From CBDIHH01 sp965279095 (GTDB lineage: Bacteria; Pseudomonadota; Alphaproteobacteria; Caulobacterales; Caulobacteraceae): a stretch of DNA of 64,000 bases. The position numbers and the translations under genes were made by a program. The notes below the pieces were generated by a model that made no database searches, had not been told where the DNA came from, and saw nothing but the letters and a program-made list of their open reading frames with translations. Shown piece by piece: positions 16,735 to 25,331 of the stretch. The stretch lies in assembly GCA_965279095.1 (NCBI GenBank), contig CBDIHH010000002.1, forward strand, positions 1-64,000, written 5' to 3'. Position 1 is the stretch's first letter; each line of letters opens with the position of its first letter.

Positions 16735-18242
16735 GCGCTCACCAGCAGCGACAGCTGGCGGTCGACCACCTCGTTGCGGCCCTCCGCGATCTCGCGGTCG
16801 AGCAGGCGGGTGGGGTAGTCGCCGGTGAAATAGTGGTCGGTGAACTGCGGACGCTCGGGATTGCGCGGGCCGCTGTCCATGGCCCAGTAGAGGCCGTCGA
16901 CGGACAGGAAGCCCATGCTGTCCACCTCCAGGAAGGCGGCGATCTCGGCCAGGGTCTTGTTGGCGGCGATCAGCTTCTCGCGGTCGGGCATGTCGATGCC
17001 GTAGTAGTCGGGCCACATGATCGGCGGCGAGGCCGAGCGGAGGTGCACCTCGGTGGCCCCCGCCTCGCGCACCATCCGCACGATCTTCACCGAGGTGGTG
17101 CCGCGCACGATGGAATCGTCGATCAGCATCACCCGCTTGCCTTCCAGCACGCTGCGGTTGGGGCTGTGCTTCATGCGCACCCCCAGCTCCCGCACCCCCT
17201 GGCTGGGCTGGATGAAGGTGCGCCCGACATAGTGGTTGCGGATGATGCCCATCTCGAAGGGCACGCCCGCGGCCTGGGCGTAGCCCAGGGCGGCGGGCAC
17301 GCCGCTATCGGGCACCGGGACCACCACGTCGGCGGGCACGCCGGTCTCCTCGGCCAGGCGCTGGCCCATGCGCTTGCGCACCTCATAGACAGAGCGGCCG
17401 TTCACCACGCTGTCGGGGCGGGCGAAATAGACATATTCGAAGATACAGGGCCGGGCGTGGGCGGCGGGGAACGGCTTGATGCTGTCGATCCCGTCCTCGG
17501 AGATGACCACCATCTCGCCGTGCTCGATGTCGCGCACGAAGCGGGCGCCGATCATGTCGAGGGCGCAGGTCTCGGACGCCAGGACGGCCTTGCCGTCCAG
17601 GTCGCCCAGCACCAGCGGCCGGATGCCCAGGGGGTCGCGCACGCCGATCAGCTTCTTGTTGGTCATCGCCACCAGGGCGTAGCCGCCCTCGATCTCGGTG
17701 AGGGCGTCGATGAAGCGGTCCACCACCTTGGTTTTTCGCGAGCGGGCGATCAGGTGGAGAATCACCTCGGAGTCCGAGGTCGATTGGAAGATGGCGCCTT
17801 CGGATTTCAGCCGGTCGTGCAGGGCCAGGAAGTTGGTCAGGTTGCCGTTGTGGGCCAGGGCCACGCCGCCGTGCTCGAGGTCGGCGAACATCGGCTGGAC
17901 GTTCCGCAGGAAGCTGCCGCCGGCGGTGGAATAGCGGGAATGGCCGATGGCGGTGTGTCCGGGCAGGCGCGTGACCAGGTCGGCGCCGCCGAAGGCGTCT
18001 CCCACCAGGCCCAGGTGCCGCTCGGTGTGGAAGCGCTGGCCGTCGAAGCTGGCGATGCCGCAGGCCTCCTGGCCGCGGTGCTGCAGGGCGTGCAGGCCCA
18101 GGGCGGCGATGGCGCTGGCGGACTCGACCTCGAAGACGCCGAACACGCCGCATTCCAGCCGTGGCCGGTCGTCGTCCGGATCCCGCTCGGGGACCTTCGG
18201 GGCATGGACGATATTATTCGGTCCCGCGGCGGATATGATCAA
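16731..18242 (-). CDS. purF: Amidophosphoribosyltransferase
   Basis: A 503-residue enzyme making phosphoribosylamine from PRPP and glutamine, the first step of purine synthesis. The catalytic Cys follows a 30-residue propeptide (ECGVFGVF, C31), as in PurF proteins matured by cleavage. The glutaminase domain includes HSRYST and HNGNLTN; the PRPP loop is VMLIDDSIVRGTTS. Positions that hold iron-sulfur Cys ligands in B. subtilis PurF read PDYYGID and TDHYFTGDYPT, so no cluster is expected. The start is a TTG overlapping the cvpA stop as TTGA, with AAGGAG 8 nt upstream. Confidence 0.95.
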   Translation of the reverse strand: MIISAAGPNNIVHAPKVPERDPDDDRPRLECGVFGVFEVESASAIAALGLHALQHRGQEACGIASFDGQRFHTERHLGLVGDAFGGADLVTRLPGHTAIGHSRYSTAGGSFLRNVQPMFADLEHGGVALAHNGNLTNFLALHDRLKSEGAIFQSTSDSEVILHLIARSRKTKVVDRFIDALTEIEGGYALVAMTNKKLIGVRDPLGIRPLVLGDLDGKAVLASETCALDMIGARFVRDIEHGEMVVISEDGIDSIKPFPAAHARPCIFEYVYFARPDSVVNGRSVYEVRKRMGQRLAEETGVPADVVVPVPDSGVPAALGYAQAAGVPFEMGIIRNHYVGRTFIQPSQGVRELGVRMKHSPNRSVLEGKRVMLIDDSIVRGTTSVKIVRMVREAGATEVHLRSASPPIMWPDYYGIDMPDREKLIAANKTLAEIAAFLEVDSMGFLSVDGLYWAMDSGPRNPERPQFTDHYFTGDYPTRLLDREIAEGRNEVVDRQLSLLVSA

Positions 18243-18817
18243 CGCGTGGTCTCCTTGGCGGCAGCCGGGGGCGGGTCGGCGGCGCCCTCGCGTACGGCCT
18301 TTTCCAGGTGCGGCCCCAGCTTCCCGGCCACCGCCGAGCCTTCGGGCGCAAGTTTCTGCAGGGCTTTGGCGCAAGTTCTTGTCAAAGGATAGAGGGCGGC
18401 GCCGGAAATCCACCGCGGCACCCGGTCCGGGGGCGTGGCGATGTGGAACACCAGGTGGAAGACGCCGAGCACCGCCAAGCCCCGGACAAGGCCGAAGCCC
18501 AGCCCCGCCACCCGGTCCAGGGTCCCCAGGGTCTGCATCTGGCGCACCTGCCGGGTCAGGCCCGCGCCCATCACCCGGATGAGGATGTAGGCGGCCACCA
18601 GCACCACCAGGACGGCGGCGAAGGTCGCGGCCCAGTCGGGGTCGATGGCCTGTCGGGCCAGGGGCCCGGTGAAGCGCAGGGCGAAGATGGCGATCACCAG
18701 GGCCAGGACGAAGGCGAAGACGGTGATCACCTCGCGCACCGCGCCGCGCACCAGCCCGATCACCGACGAGACCGCCAGGATCAGGATGACGATGAGGTCG
18801 AACAGGGTCATGTCCAT
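18239..18817 (-). CDS. cvpA: CvpA-family membrane protein
   Basis: A 192-residue protein with four membrane helices: FDLIVILILAVSSVIGLVRG, VITVFAFVLALVIAIFALRF, AATFAAVLVVLVAAYILIRV and a fourth after GTLDRVAGLGFGLVRG, the hallmark of CvpA. A charged C-terminal tail follows. It lies between radA and purF, the usual alphaproteobacterial order, overlapping both. The name comes from colicin V production in E. coli, and CvpA also affects envelope stress tolerance. ATG 18817 has GAGGG upstream; ATG 18811 (ATGA with the radA stop) is an alternative. Confidence 0.92.
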   Translation of the reverse strand: MDMTLFDLIVILILAVSSVIGLVRGAVREVITVFAFVLALVIAIFALRFTGPLARQAIDPDWAATFAAVLVVLVAAYILIRVMGAGLTRQVRQMQTLGTLDRVAGLGFGLVRGLAVLGVFHLVFHIATPPDRVPRWISGAALYPLTRTCAKALQKLAPEGSAVAGKLGPHLEKAVREGAADPPPAAAKETTR

Positions 18818-20175
18818 CGCGCCCCCTCGATCCGGGCGACGGCGTCGGCCAGGCGGCCCACGCCGATGACCGGCAGGGCGGAGGCGTCGGCGGCGGCCGA
18901 CGGCCCGAAGGCCCGTCCGAACCCCAGCTTGGCCGCTTCCTTCAGGCGCGCCTCCATTCGGCTCACCGGGCGGATCTCGCCCGACAGGCTGATCTCGCCG
19001 AAGACGACGCAGTCCTGGGGCAGGGGCGTGTCCAGCGCCGAGGACGCCAGGGCGGCCGCTGCGGCCAGGTCCGCGGCGGGCTCGCTGATGCGCAAGCCGC
19101 CGGCGACGTTCAGGTACACGTCCCGCTGTCCGAAGCCAAGGCCGCACCGGGCCTCCAGCACCGCCAGCACCATGGCCAGGCGCCCGGAGTCCCAGCCCAC
19201 CACCGCGCGCCGCGGGGTGCCGTAGGCCGAGGGCGCCACCAGGGCCTGCACCTCCACCAACACCGGTCGGGATCCCTCGATGCCGGCGAACACCGCCGAG
19301 CCGGCGGCCCGCTCGCCGCCTTCGCCGAGGAACAGGGCCGAGGGATTGCGCACCTCGCGCAGGCCGGCGTCGCCCATCTCGAAGACGCCGATCTCGTCGG
19401 TGGCCCCGAACCGGTTCTTGGCGGCGCGCAGGATGCGGAAGGGATAGCCGCGCTCACCCTCGAACCACATCACCGCATCGACCATGTGCTCGATGACCCG
19501 CGGGCCGGCGATGGCTCCGTCCTTGGTCACGTGGCCGACCAGGATCACGGAGACCCCACGCTTCTTGGCCAGCCTCACCAGCTCGCCGGTGGCCGCCCGC
19601 ACCTGGGTGACCGAGCCGGGCCCCGCCTCGTGGGCGTCGGACCACATGGTCTGGATGGAGTCGATGACGACGAGGTCGAACCGATCCTTCTTCAGGCCGT
19701 CGAGGATGTCGCGCAGGTTGGTCTCGGCCGCCAGCTTCACCGGCGCCTCGGCCAGGCCCATGCGCCCGGCCCGGCCGCGGATCTGGTCCACCGCCTCCTC
19801 GCCGGAAATGTAGGCGCAGGCCACGCCGCGCATCGCCGCGGCGGCGCAGACCTGCAGGAGAAGGGTGCTCTTGCCGACCCCGGGATCACCCCCCAGCAGC
19901 ACCGCCGAGCCGGGCACCAGGCCGCCGCCGCACACCCGGTCGAACTCCTCCACTCCGGTGATCACCCGGGGCAGGGCTTCCAGTTCCGACTGCAGGGTCT
20001 CGAAGGCCAGGCCACGGGTCTTGCTGGCCCGCGTCGGCGCCAGGGCCCCCGGCTGACGCGCGCCCGCCTCCTCCACCAGGGTGTTCCACGACAGGCACGC
20101 CGAGCACTGGCCGGCCCACTTGTTGTGAACCGCACCGCAGGACTGGCAGACGTAGGTCGCCCCGTCCCGGGCCAT
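18808..20175 (-). CDS. radA: DNA repair protein RadA
   Basis: A 455-residue RecA-like helicase that promotes branch migration in recombination. N-terminal zinc finger YVCQSCGAVHNKWAGQCSAC (about 8-27), Walker A GGDPGVGKST, the RadA-specific KNRFG motif (AAKNRFGATDEIG), and a C-terminal Lon-protease-like domain (FGEISLSGEIRPVSRMEARL). The start at 20175 has GAGGAG upstream. First gene of the radA-cvpA-purF operon. Confidence 0.96.
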   Translation of the reverse strand: MARDGATYVCQSCGAVHNKWAGQCSACLSWNTLVEEAGARQPGALAPTRASKTRGLAFETLQSELEALPRVITGVEEFDRVCGGGLVPGSAVLLGGDPGVGKSTLLLQVCAAAAMRGVACAYISGEEAVDQIRGRAGRMGLAEAPVKLAAETNLRDILDGLKKDRFDLVVIDSIQTMWSDAHEAGPGSVTQVRAATGELVRLAKKRGVSVILVGHVTKDGAIAGPRVIEHMVDAVMWFEGERGYPFRILRAAKNRFGATDEIGVFEMGDAGLREVRNPSALFLGEGGERAAGSAVFAGIEGSRPVLVEVQALVAPSAYGTPRRAVVGWDSGRLAMVLAVLEARCGLGFGQRDVYLNVAGGLRISEPAADLAAAAALASSALDTPLPQDCVVFGEISLSGEIRPVSRMEARLKEAAKLGFGRAFGPSAAADASALPVIGVGRLADAVARIEGARWT

Positions 20176-20289
20176 GCGTTGCTCCTCGCGCGAATCACCT
20201 GGGCCGCGTCGTCGCACTGTAGCGCCCGGGGAAGCGCATATGGGGCGCTGGCCTGCGATTGCACGGCGCCGCAATGTCGCGGCGGCCGC

Positions 20290-20510
20290 GCCTTATCCTC
20301 CCCCGTCCCGAAGAGGACGGGGGAGGGGGACCCCGAAGGTGGAGGGGGCGCAGGGAAGGGGCGCGGCGCTTGTAGCTCGCCCCCTCCGGTCCTCCGGACC
20401 ACCTCCCCCATCCTCTTCGGGATGGGGGAGGATAGAGCGCCCTTATCCTCCCCCGCTCTTCGCGGGGGAGGGGGACCCCGAAGGGGTGGAGGGGGCGAAC
20501 CGCTGGCGAG
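20290..20510. repeat. GC-rich inverted-repeat elements, family D
   Basis: This fills most of the 363-bp gap between radA and the cyclophilin gene. A full element runs from ccttatcctcccccgtcccg to catcctcttcgggatggggg aggata, with local hairpins and a centre containing ggaggaccggaggg-type inverse repeats. A second partial copy starts at about 20441 (cttatcctcccccgctcttc). Similar copies cluster at 42721-43060. Confidence 0.75.
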
Positions 20511-20538
20511 GCCGCCGTCACGCCGCTACAGTCCGCGC

Positions 20539-21180
20539 ATGACCCTGATCCGCCGCGCCGTCCTCCTCGCAGCCCTGGCCGCCTTCGCCGCGCCGGCCCT
20601 CGCCCAGGCCCCCGCGCCGGCCGCGCCCCAACCCCTGGCCGCCCCCGCCGAGGGCATGGTTCGCGTGCGCCTGAGCACCCCTCAAGGCGCTATCGTGCTG
20701 GACCTCAACGCCGCCAAGGCGCCCCTGACCACCGCCAACTTCCTGCGTTACGTCGACCAGAAGCGCTTCGACGGCGCGACCTTCTATCGGGCCTCGCGGG
20801 CGCCCGGGGACCCGACCTACGGCGTCATCCAGGGCGGATTGCAGAACGACCCAGCCAAGATCCTGCCGCCGGTCCGCCACGAGAGCACGACGAAGACGGG
20901 CCTGAAGCACCTGGACGGGACCATCTCCATGGGCCGCCACGCCCCCGGCTCGGCCACCGCCGACTTCTTCATCTGCGTCGGCGACTCGCCCTACCTCGAC
21001 GCTGACCCGGCGGCCAAGGGCGACAACCTCGGCTTCTCCGCTTTCGGCCAGGTGGTCGAGGGCATGGACGTGGTCAGGAAGATCCTCGCCCTCCCCACCG
21101 GCGCCGGCGGCCCGCCTGGCATGAAGGGCGAGATGCTCAAGGCCCCGATCAAGATCACCGCCGCCCGCCGTGTCGGCTAG
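20539..21180 (+). CDS. Exported cyclophilin-type peptidylprolyl isomerase
   Basis: A 213-residue protein with a Sec signal peptide (MTLIRRAVLLAALAAFAAPALA, cleavage at ALA-QA) and a Pro/Ala linker. A single cyclophilin domain follows (VLDLNAAKAPLTTANFLRYV, FYRASRAPGDPTYGVIQGG, ISMGRHAPGSATADFFICVGD, FSAFGQVVEGMDVV). It is expected to catalyse cis-trans proline isomerisation in the periplasm. The QPGG- and FxxQP-type consensus residues are partly replaced, as in other proteobacterial periplasmic forms, so activity level is uncertain. Confidence 0.9.
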   Translation: MTLIRRAVLLAALAAFAAPALAQAPAPAAPQPLAAPAEGMVRVRLSTPQGAIVLDLNAAKAPLTTANFLRYVDQKRFDGATFYRASRAPGDPTYGVIQGGLQNDPAKILPPVRHESTTKTGLKHLDGTISMGRHAPGSATADFFICVGDSPYLDADPAAKGDNLGFSAFGQVVEGMDVVRKILALPTGAGGPPGMKGEMLKAPIKITAARRVG

Positions 21181-21189
21181 GGCCCCGCC

Positions 21190-21705
21190 TTACTGGCCGC
21201 CGGGCGCCTTGACCGTGAGATAGGGCGCCGGCGCCGCCTCCGGCGCTGATGGGCCCGGGACCCGGTGATCGGACGGGGGCAGGGACTTCAGATAGGCGAC
21301 GATCGCCTGGGCGTCCGCGTCGGTCACCTTGGCGTAGCCCTGCCAGGGCATGGCGGTGGCGAGGATGCGCCCGTCCGGTCGCACGCCGGTGCGCAGGGCG
21401 GCGATGATCTGGGCCGAGGACCACCGGCCAAGGCCCGCGTCCGGGTGCGGCGTCAGGTTCGGCGGGTAGACGACCCCTTGGCCGGGAACCTCGAACCCGA
21501 TCGTGCCCCCCTGCAGATACCCCTGCTCGGGGGCGGGCGAGAAGGCGCCGGTGTTGTGGCAGCCGGCGCAGTCCATGATGGACACGAGATACCGCCCACG
21601 TTCGACGGTATCCGGCGCGGCGCCGTCGGCGCGACCGACGGCGCCGGCCAGCAGAAGGGGGGCCGCGACAAAGGCGGCCAGGGTAAGCGTCACAGGACGA
21701 GACAT
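21190..21705 (-). CDS. Periplasmic c-type cytochrome, monoheme
   Basis: A 171-residue protein with a signal peptide (about 1-29) and one heme site CAGCH (C46, C49, H50). The probable axial Met is in ATAMPWQGYAKVTD. The Pro-rich tail after KSLPPSDHRVPGP is unstructured. It resembles the cytochrome subunits of membrane dehydrogenases (NLTPHPDAGLGRWS is a common segment in that group), but no dehydrogenase gene is adjacent. The partner is unknown. Confidence 0.85.
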   Translation of the reverse strand: MSRPVTLTLAAFVAAPLLLAGAVGRADGAAPDTVERGRYLVSIMDCAGCHNTGAFSPAPEQGYLQGGTIGFEVPGQGVVYPPNLTPHPDAGLGRWSSAQIIAALRTGVRPDGRILATAMPWQGYAKVTDADAQAIVAYLKSLPPSDHRVPGPSAPEAAPAPYLTVKAPGGQ

Positions 21706-21848
21706 GGGATTCTCCTGGGGTCAGTTCGCGCCTCGGCGGCTGCCGCCGGCCCAGGCCGAGAACATTTCACAGCGCAGCACAGCACAGCTTATGCGCCGAA
21801 GACAAGAGTCGGCCGCCGCCCCGAAAGAGCCTTCGCCGGCGCCCGCTG

Positions 21849-22418
21849 TCAGTCCTTGGCGCGTTCCTGGTAGGAGCCGTCCTCGGTGAGGATCACCACC
21901 CGCGTCCCCGCCGTGATGTAGGGGGGGATCATGATGCGGTGGCCGTTGGTCAGGGTCGCGGGCTTGTAGGAGCCCGACGCCGTCTGGCCCTTCACGACCG
22001 GCTCGGTGTCGGCGATCTCCAGGGTCACCAGCCGGGGCAGTTCCAGGGCGATGGGCACGTCGTTGTGGGTCGACAGCTGCACCAGCATCCCCTCCTGCAG
22101 GTAGGCGGCCATGTCGCCGACCACGTCCTCGGGCGCCACCACCTGGTCGTAGGTCTCCGGGTTCATGAAGTGGTAGCCCTCGCCGTCCTGATACAGGAAG
22201 GTGTGCTCGCGCTGGTCGACGAAGGCCCGCTCCACCGTCTCGGTGGTGCGATAGCGCTCGGCCACCTTCACCCCGTCGGAGATCCGGCGCATGTTCAGCT
22301 GGGTCACCGGCGTGCCCTTGCCGGGGTGGATGTTGTCGGCGTTCAGCACGACATAGAGCTTGCCGTCGAGATCGACGACATTGCCCTTGCGCAGCGAACT
22401 GGCGGCTACCTTCGGCAC
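21849..22418 (-). CDS. efp: Elongation factor P
   Basis: A 189-residue translation factor that rescues ribosomes stalled on polyproline. Three beta-barrel domains are recognisable. The modified lysine loop is HPGKGTP with K34, and the C-terminal signature includes GHRIMIPPYITAGTRVVI. The start is GTG at 22418 with GAGGAAG upstream, giving the usual family length. The divergent epmA and nearby epmB encode the beta-lysylation enzymes, so K34 is expected to be modified. Confidence 0.96.
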   Translation of the reverse strand: MPKVAASSLRKGNVVDLDGKLYVVLNADNIHPGKGTPVTQLNMRRISDGVKVAERYRTTETVERAFVDQREHTFLYQDGEGYHFMNPETYDQVVAPEDVVGDMAAYLQEGMLVQLSTHNDVPIALELPRLVTLEIADTEPVVKGQTASGSYKPATLTNGHRIMIPPYITAGTRVVILTEDGSYQERAKD

Positions 22419-22492
22419 GATGTCTTCCTCATAGGATGGTTTGCCCGCACCTATAGCGATCCGGCGCCGTTGCGCTAGACCCGGCGCCTTAG

Positions 22493-23554
22493 ATGGAGAC
22501 CGCCGCCTTGACCGCCCCCACGCCCTGGTGGAGCCCCGAGCGCCACCGCGACCGCCGCCCACGCCTGTTGGCCCGGGGCCGGATCAAGGCGGCCCTGCGC
22601 GCCTGGTTCGAGGCCGGGGGCTTCACCGAGGTCGAGGCCGCCGCCCTGCAGGTGTCCCCCGGCAACGAGGCGCACCTGCACGCCTTCGCCACCGAACTGG
22701 TGGGGCCAGGGGGAGAGACCGCGCGCCTTTACCTGCACACCTCACCCGAATTCGCCTGCAAGCGGCTGCTGGCGGCCGGGGAGTCCGCGATCTTCGATTT
22801 CGCCCGGGTGTGGCGCAATCGCGAGCGCGGGCCGCTGCACCATCCGGAGTTCACCATGCTCGAATGGTACCGCGCCGGCGCGCCCTATGAGGCGCTGATG
22901 GACGACTGCGCCGCCCTGCTGGCCCTGGCCGCCGACACGGTGGCGGCGCCGGCGCTGACCTGGCGGGGCCGCCGCTGCGACCCCCGCCTGCCGCCGGAGC
23001 GGATCACCGTGGCGGAGGCCTTCGAGCGCCACGCCCGCATCGATCTGCTGGCCACCATGGCGCCGGACGGGGCCACCGACCGCGAGGCCATGGCCGCGGC
23101 CGCCCGCTCCGTGGGCGAGCGCGTCGACGCCGAGGACACCTGGGCCGACCTGTTCAGCCGCCTGATCGCCGGCCGGGTGGAGCCTCACCTGGGGCAGGGG
23201 CGGGCGACCATCCTCTATGACTACCCCGTCGCCGAGGCGGCCCTGGCCCGTCGCAGTCCCCGCGATCCCCGCGTCGCCGAGCGGTTCGAGCTCTATGCGT
23301 GCGGGGTGGAGCTGGCCAACGCCTTCGGCGAACTGACGGACCCCCAGGAGCAGCGCCGCCGCTTCAACGCCGAAATGGCCGAGATGGCCCGCGTCTACGG
23401 CTCCAGCTATCCCCTCGACGAGGACTTCCTCGCCGCCCTGGCGCACATGCCCGAGGCCAGCGGCTGCGCCCTGGGCTTCGACCGCCTGGTGATGCTGGCG
23501 GTGGGCGCCGAGCACATCGAGCAGGTGCTGTGGACGCCTGTGGCGAGTCCGTAA
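22493..23554 (+). CDS. epmA: EF-P beta-lysyltransferase EpmA
   Basis: A 353-residue paralogue of the class II lysyl-tRNA synthetase catalytic core that lacks the anticodon-binding domain and attaches (R)-beta-lysine to EF-P. Visible are YLHTSPEFACKRLL, motif 2 FDFARVWRNRERGPLHHPEF and motif 3 ASGCALGFDRLVMLAVG. It is divergent from efp, 74 nt apart, and 1.8 kb from epmB. The stop codon lies inside the left arm of a perfect palindrome. Confidence 0.95.
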   Translation: METAALTAPTPWWSPERHRDRRPRLLARGRIKAALRAWFEAGGFTEVEAAALQVSPGNEAHLHAFATELVGPGGETARLYLHTSPEFACKRLLAAGESAIFDFARVWRNRERGPLHHPEFTMLEWYRAGAPYEALMDDCAALLALAADTVAAPALTWRGRRCDPRLPPERITVAEAFERHARIDLLATMAPDGATDREAMAAAARSVGERVDAEDTWADLFSRLIAGRVEPHLGQGRATILYDYPVAEAALARRSPRDPRVAERFELYACGVELANAFGELTDPQEQRRRFNAEMAEMARVYGSSYPLDEDFLAALAHMPEASGCALGFDRLVMLAVGAEHIEQVLWTPVASP

Positions 23555-23608
23555 TTCGGGGACACTATACTTAATGCGTATCGCATTAAGTATAGTGTCC
23601 CCGAATTA
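23552..23608. terminator. Perfect 27-bp palindrome between convergent genes
   Basis: Arms 23552-23578 and 23582-23608 are perfect reverse complements with a 3-nt loop (tat); the arm contains ggggacactatacttaatgc. The TAA of epmA and the TAA of the convergent esterase gene form its outermost bases, so it serves both genes symmetrically. The AT-rich core is unlike the surrounding DNA. It resembles REP-type palindromes associated elsewhere with Y1 transposases (recalled resemblance, not checked). It probably acts as a two-way terminator. Confidence 0.75.
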
Positions 23609-24265
23609 CCCCAGCCTCTGCAGGAGGAAGTCCCGGCCCAGGGTCAGGCCGGCCTCGTCGACGCTGTGGCCGAGGCCGCGGCAGACGTGGGTGGCGACGT
23701 CGAAGCCCAGGGGGGTCAGCGCGGCCTCGGCCTGGCGCAGGGCGGCCACCGGCAGGACCTGGTCGGCGTCGCCGTGGACCAGCAGCACCGGCGGGCGGGT
23801 GAGCGTCTCGGCGGCCAGGGCCTCGGGGTCGGCGAGCATGCCCGAATAGCCGACGATGCCGGCGATGGCGCGCTCGCGGCGAGGGCCGACGTGCAGGGCC
23901 ATCATCGTGCCCTGGCTGAAGCCGACGAGGGCCAGCCGGTCCTCGGCCAGGCCGTGGCGGGCGAGAAGGTCGTCGATATAGGCGTTCAACGCCGGGGCCG
24001 AAATCCGCACCCCGGCGGCCCGGGCCTGCGGCGACAGGCTGGTCAGGGGCCACCACTGGTAGCCGCCCATGGACCCCGGACAGGCCTGCGGGGCGTTGGG
24101 CGAGACGAACAGGGTGTCGGGCAGGGCGGCGCGCCAATAGGGGACTAGGCCGATCAGGTCGTCGCCGTTCGAGCCATAGCCGTGCAGCAGCACGACCACG
24201 GAGGTGGGCGGGCCGCCCGAGGCGGGCGCAACGGAGGGGCCGTCGAGGGTCGGTATGTCGCTCAT
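23606..24265 (-). CDS. Carboxylesterase/phospholipase-family hydrolase
   Basis: A 219-residue alpha/beta hydrolase of the acyl-protein thioesterase/YpfH type. Catalytic triad: S117 in GFSQGTM, D168 in VHGDADQVLP and H200 in GLGHSVD. The oxyanion segment LLHGYGSNGDDLI is at 26-38. There is no signal peptide, so it is cytosolic. The substrate is unknown. It converges on epmA across the shared palindrome. Confidence 0.9.
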   Translation of the reverse strand: MSDIPTLDGPSVAPASGGPPTSVVVLLHGYGSNGDDLIGLVPYWRAALPDTLFVSPNAPQACPGSMGGYQWWPLTSLSPQARAAGVRISAPALNAYIDDLLARHGLAEDRLALVGFSQGTMMALHVGPRRERAIAGIVGYSGMLADPEALAAETLTRPPVLLVHGDADQVLPVAALRQAEAALTPLGFDVATHVCRGLGHSVDEAGLTLGRDFLLQRLG

Positions 24266-24328
24266 GCCCCGCAGGTGGGGCAGGGCGCGCGCCCCGTCAA
24301 GCGCGACGGGGCGCGAACCGCCGGCGCG

Positions 24329-25189
24329 TCAGGCGGGCAGCAGCTTGCGATACAGGTGCCAGGTGGCGTGGCCCAGCACGGGCACGGTGACGATCAGCCC
24401 GGCGAGGGCGGGGAGGGAACCCAGTACCAGGCCCGCCGCCACCACCAGCCCCCAGGCGGCCATGGTCACGGGGTTGGCGGCCATCGCCTGCACCGACGCC
24501 TTCACCGCCGCGCCCATGGGCACGTCGCGATCCAGCAGCAGCGGGAAGGAGATCGCCCCGATCGCCAGCACCACCACCGCGAAGCCGAAGCCGGCCGCCA
24601 TGCCGATGGTCAGCATCGCCCAGCCGGCCGGGGTGGTGACGGTGTCGGTGATCAGGGCGCCGAGGGAGGCCGGGGCCTCGGGGCCCACGGTGGCCATGAA
24701 GATGCCGTAAGCCGTCAGCAGCCAGACGGCGAACAGACCCACCAGCACCGCCGTCAGGGCGGCTATGGCGGGCAGGGCGGGGGAGCGGAGCACCTCGAAG
24801 GCGTCGGTCCAGACCACCTCACGGCCCTGCTCGCGCACCCGGCTGATCTCGTAGAGGCCGAGGGCGGCGACCGGGCCCAAGAGGGCGAAACCGGCGGCCA
24901 GGGGGAACAGCAGCGGCACCAGGTCGGCGTTCAGGGCGGCGGCCCCCAGGATCAGGCCCGCCACCGGATAGATCAGGCACAGGAAGATCACGTCGGTGCG
25001 GTAGGCGCCCATGTCGCCCACGGCCTTCACCAGGCAGTCCTTCAGGTCGGCCAGGCCGATCCGCCGCGCCGCCGGCAAGGGCGCCGTTCGGCCGGCCGCC
25101 TGGTGCTGAGGCGGTCGCCAGTGGCTGAGGTCGGCGGTGGCCGACGACAGTTGTTCAAGGGTCAGTTCGAAGGGGTTTCTGATGGCCAC
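24329..25189 (-). CDS. DUF2189 integral membrane protein
   Basis: A 286-residue protein with about six membrane helices. It has the DUF2189 opening RRIGLADLKDCLVKAVGDMGAYRTDVIFLCLIYPVAGLILG and the later SFPLLLDRDVPMGAAVKASVQAMAANP. The function of the family is unknown. A GTG at 25189 with an upstream GGAG is preferred; an ATG 15 codons earlier (25234) has no ribosome site. It is divergent from epmB. Confidence 0.82.
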   Translation of the reverse strand: MAIRNPFELTLEQLSSATADLSHWRPPQHQAAGRTAPLPAARRIGLADLKDCLVKAVGDMGAYRTDVIFLCLIYPVAGLILGAAALNADLVPLLFPLAAGFALLGPVAALGLYEISRVREQGREVVWTDAFEVLRSPALPAIAALTAVLVGLFAVWLLTAYGIFMATVGPEAPASLGALITDTVTTPAGWAMLTIGMAAGFGFAVVVLAIGAISFPLLLDRDVPMGAAVKASVQAMAANPVTMAAWGLVVAAGLVLGSLPALAGLIVTVPVLGHATWHLYRKLLPA

Positions 25190-25331
25190 GGCTTGGCTCC
25201 TGCCCGTTGCAGGGTCCGACCGCTGTCCGCTCATGGACGCAACCGCGACCCAAGACGGGCCCAGCATACACCTGTTTCGGCGGCGCTCCCAGGGGCACGA
25301 CGAGGGGGCCTGGCGTGCTAAGGACACCCCC

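Noticed and set aside
18243..18413. 57-residue N-terminal extension of PurF
   Set aside because: It lies wholly within cvpA and lacks PurF similarity; the TTG start at 18242 gives the expected propeptide length.
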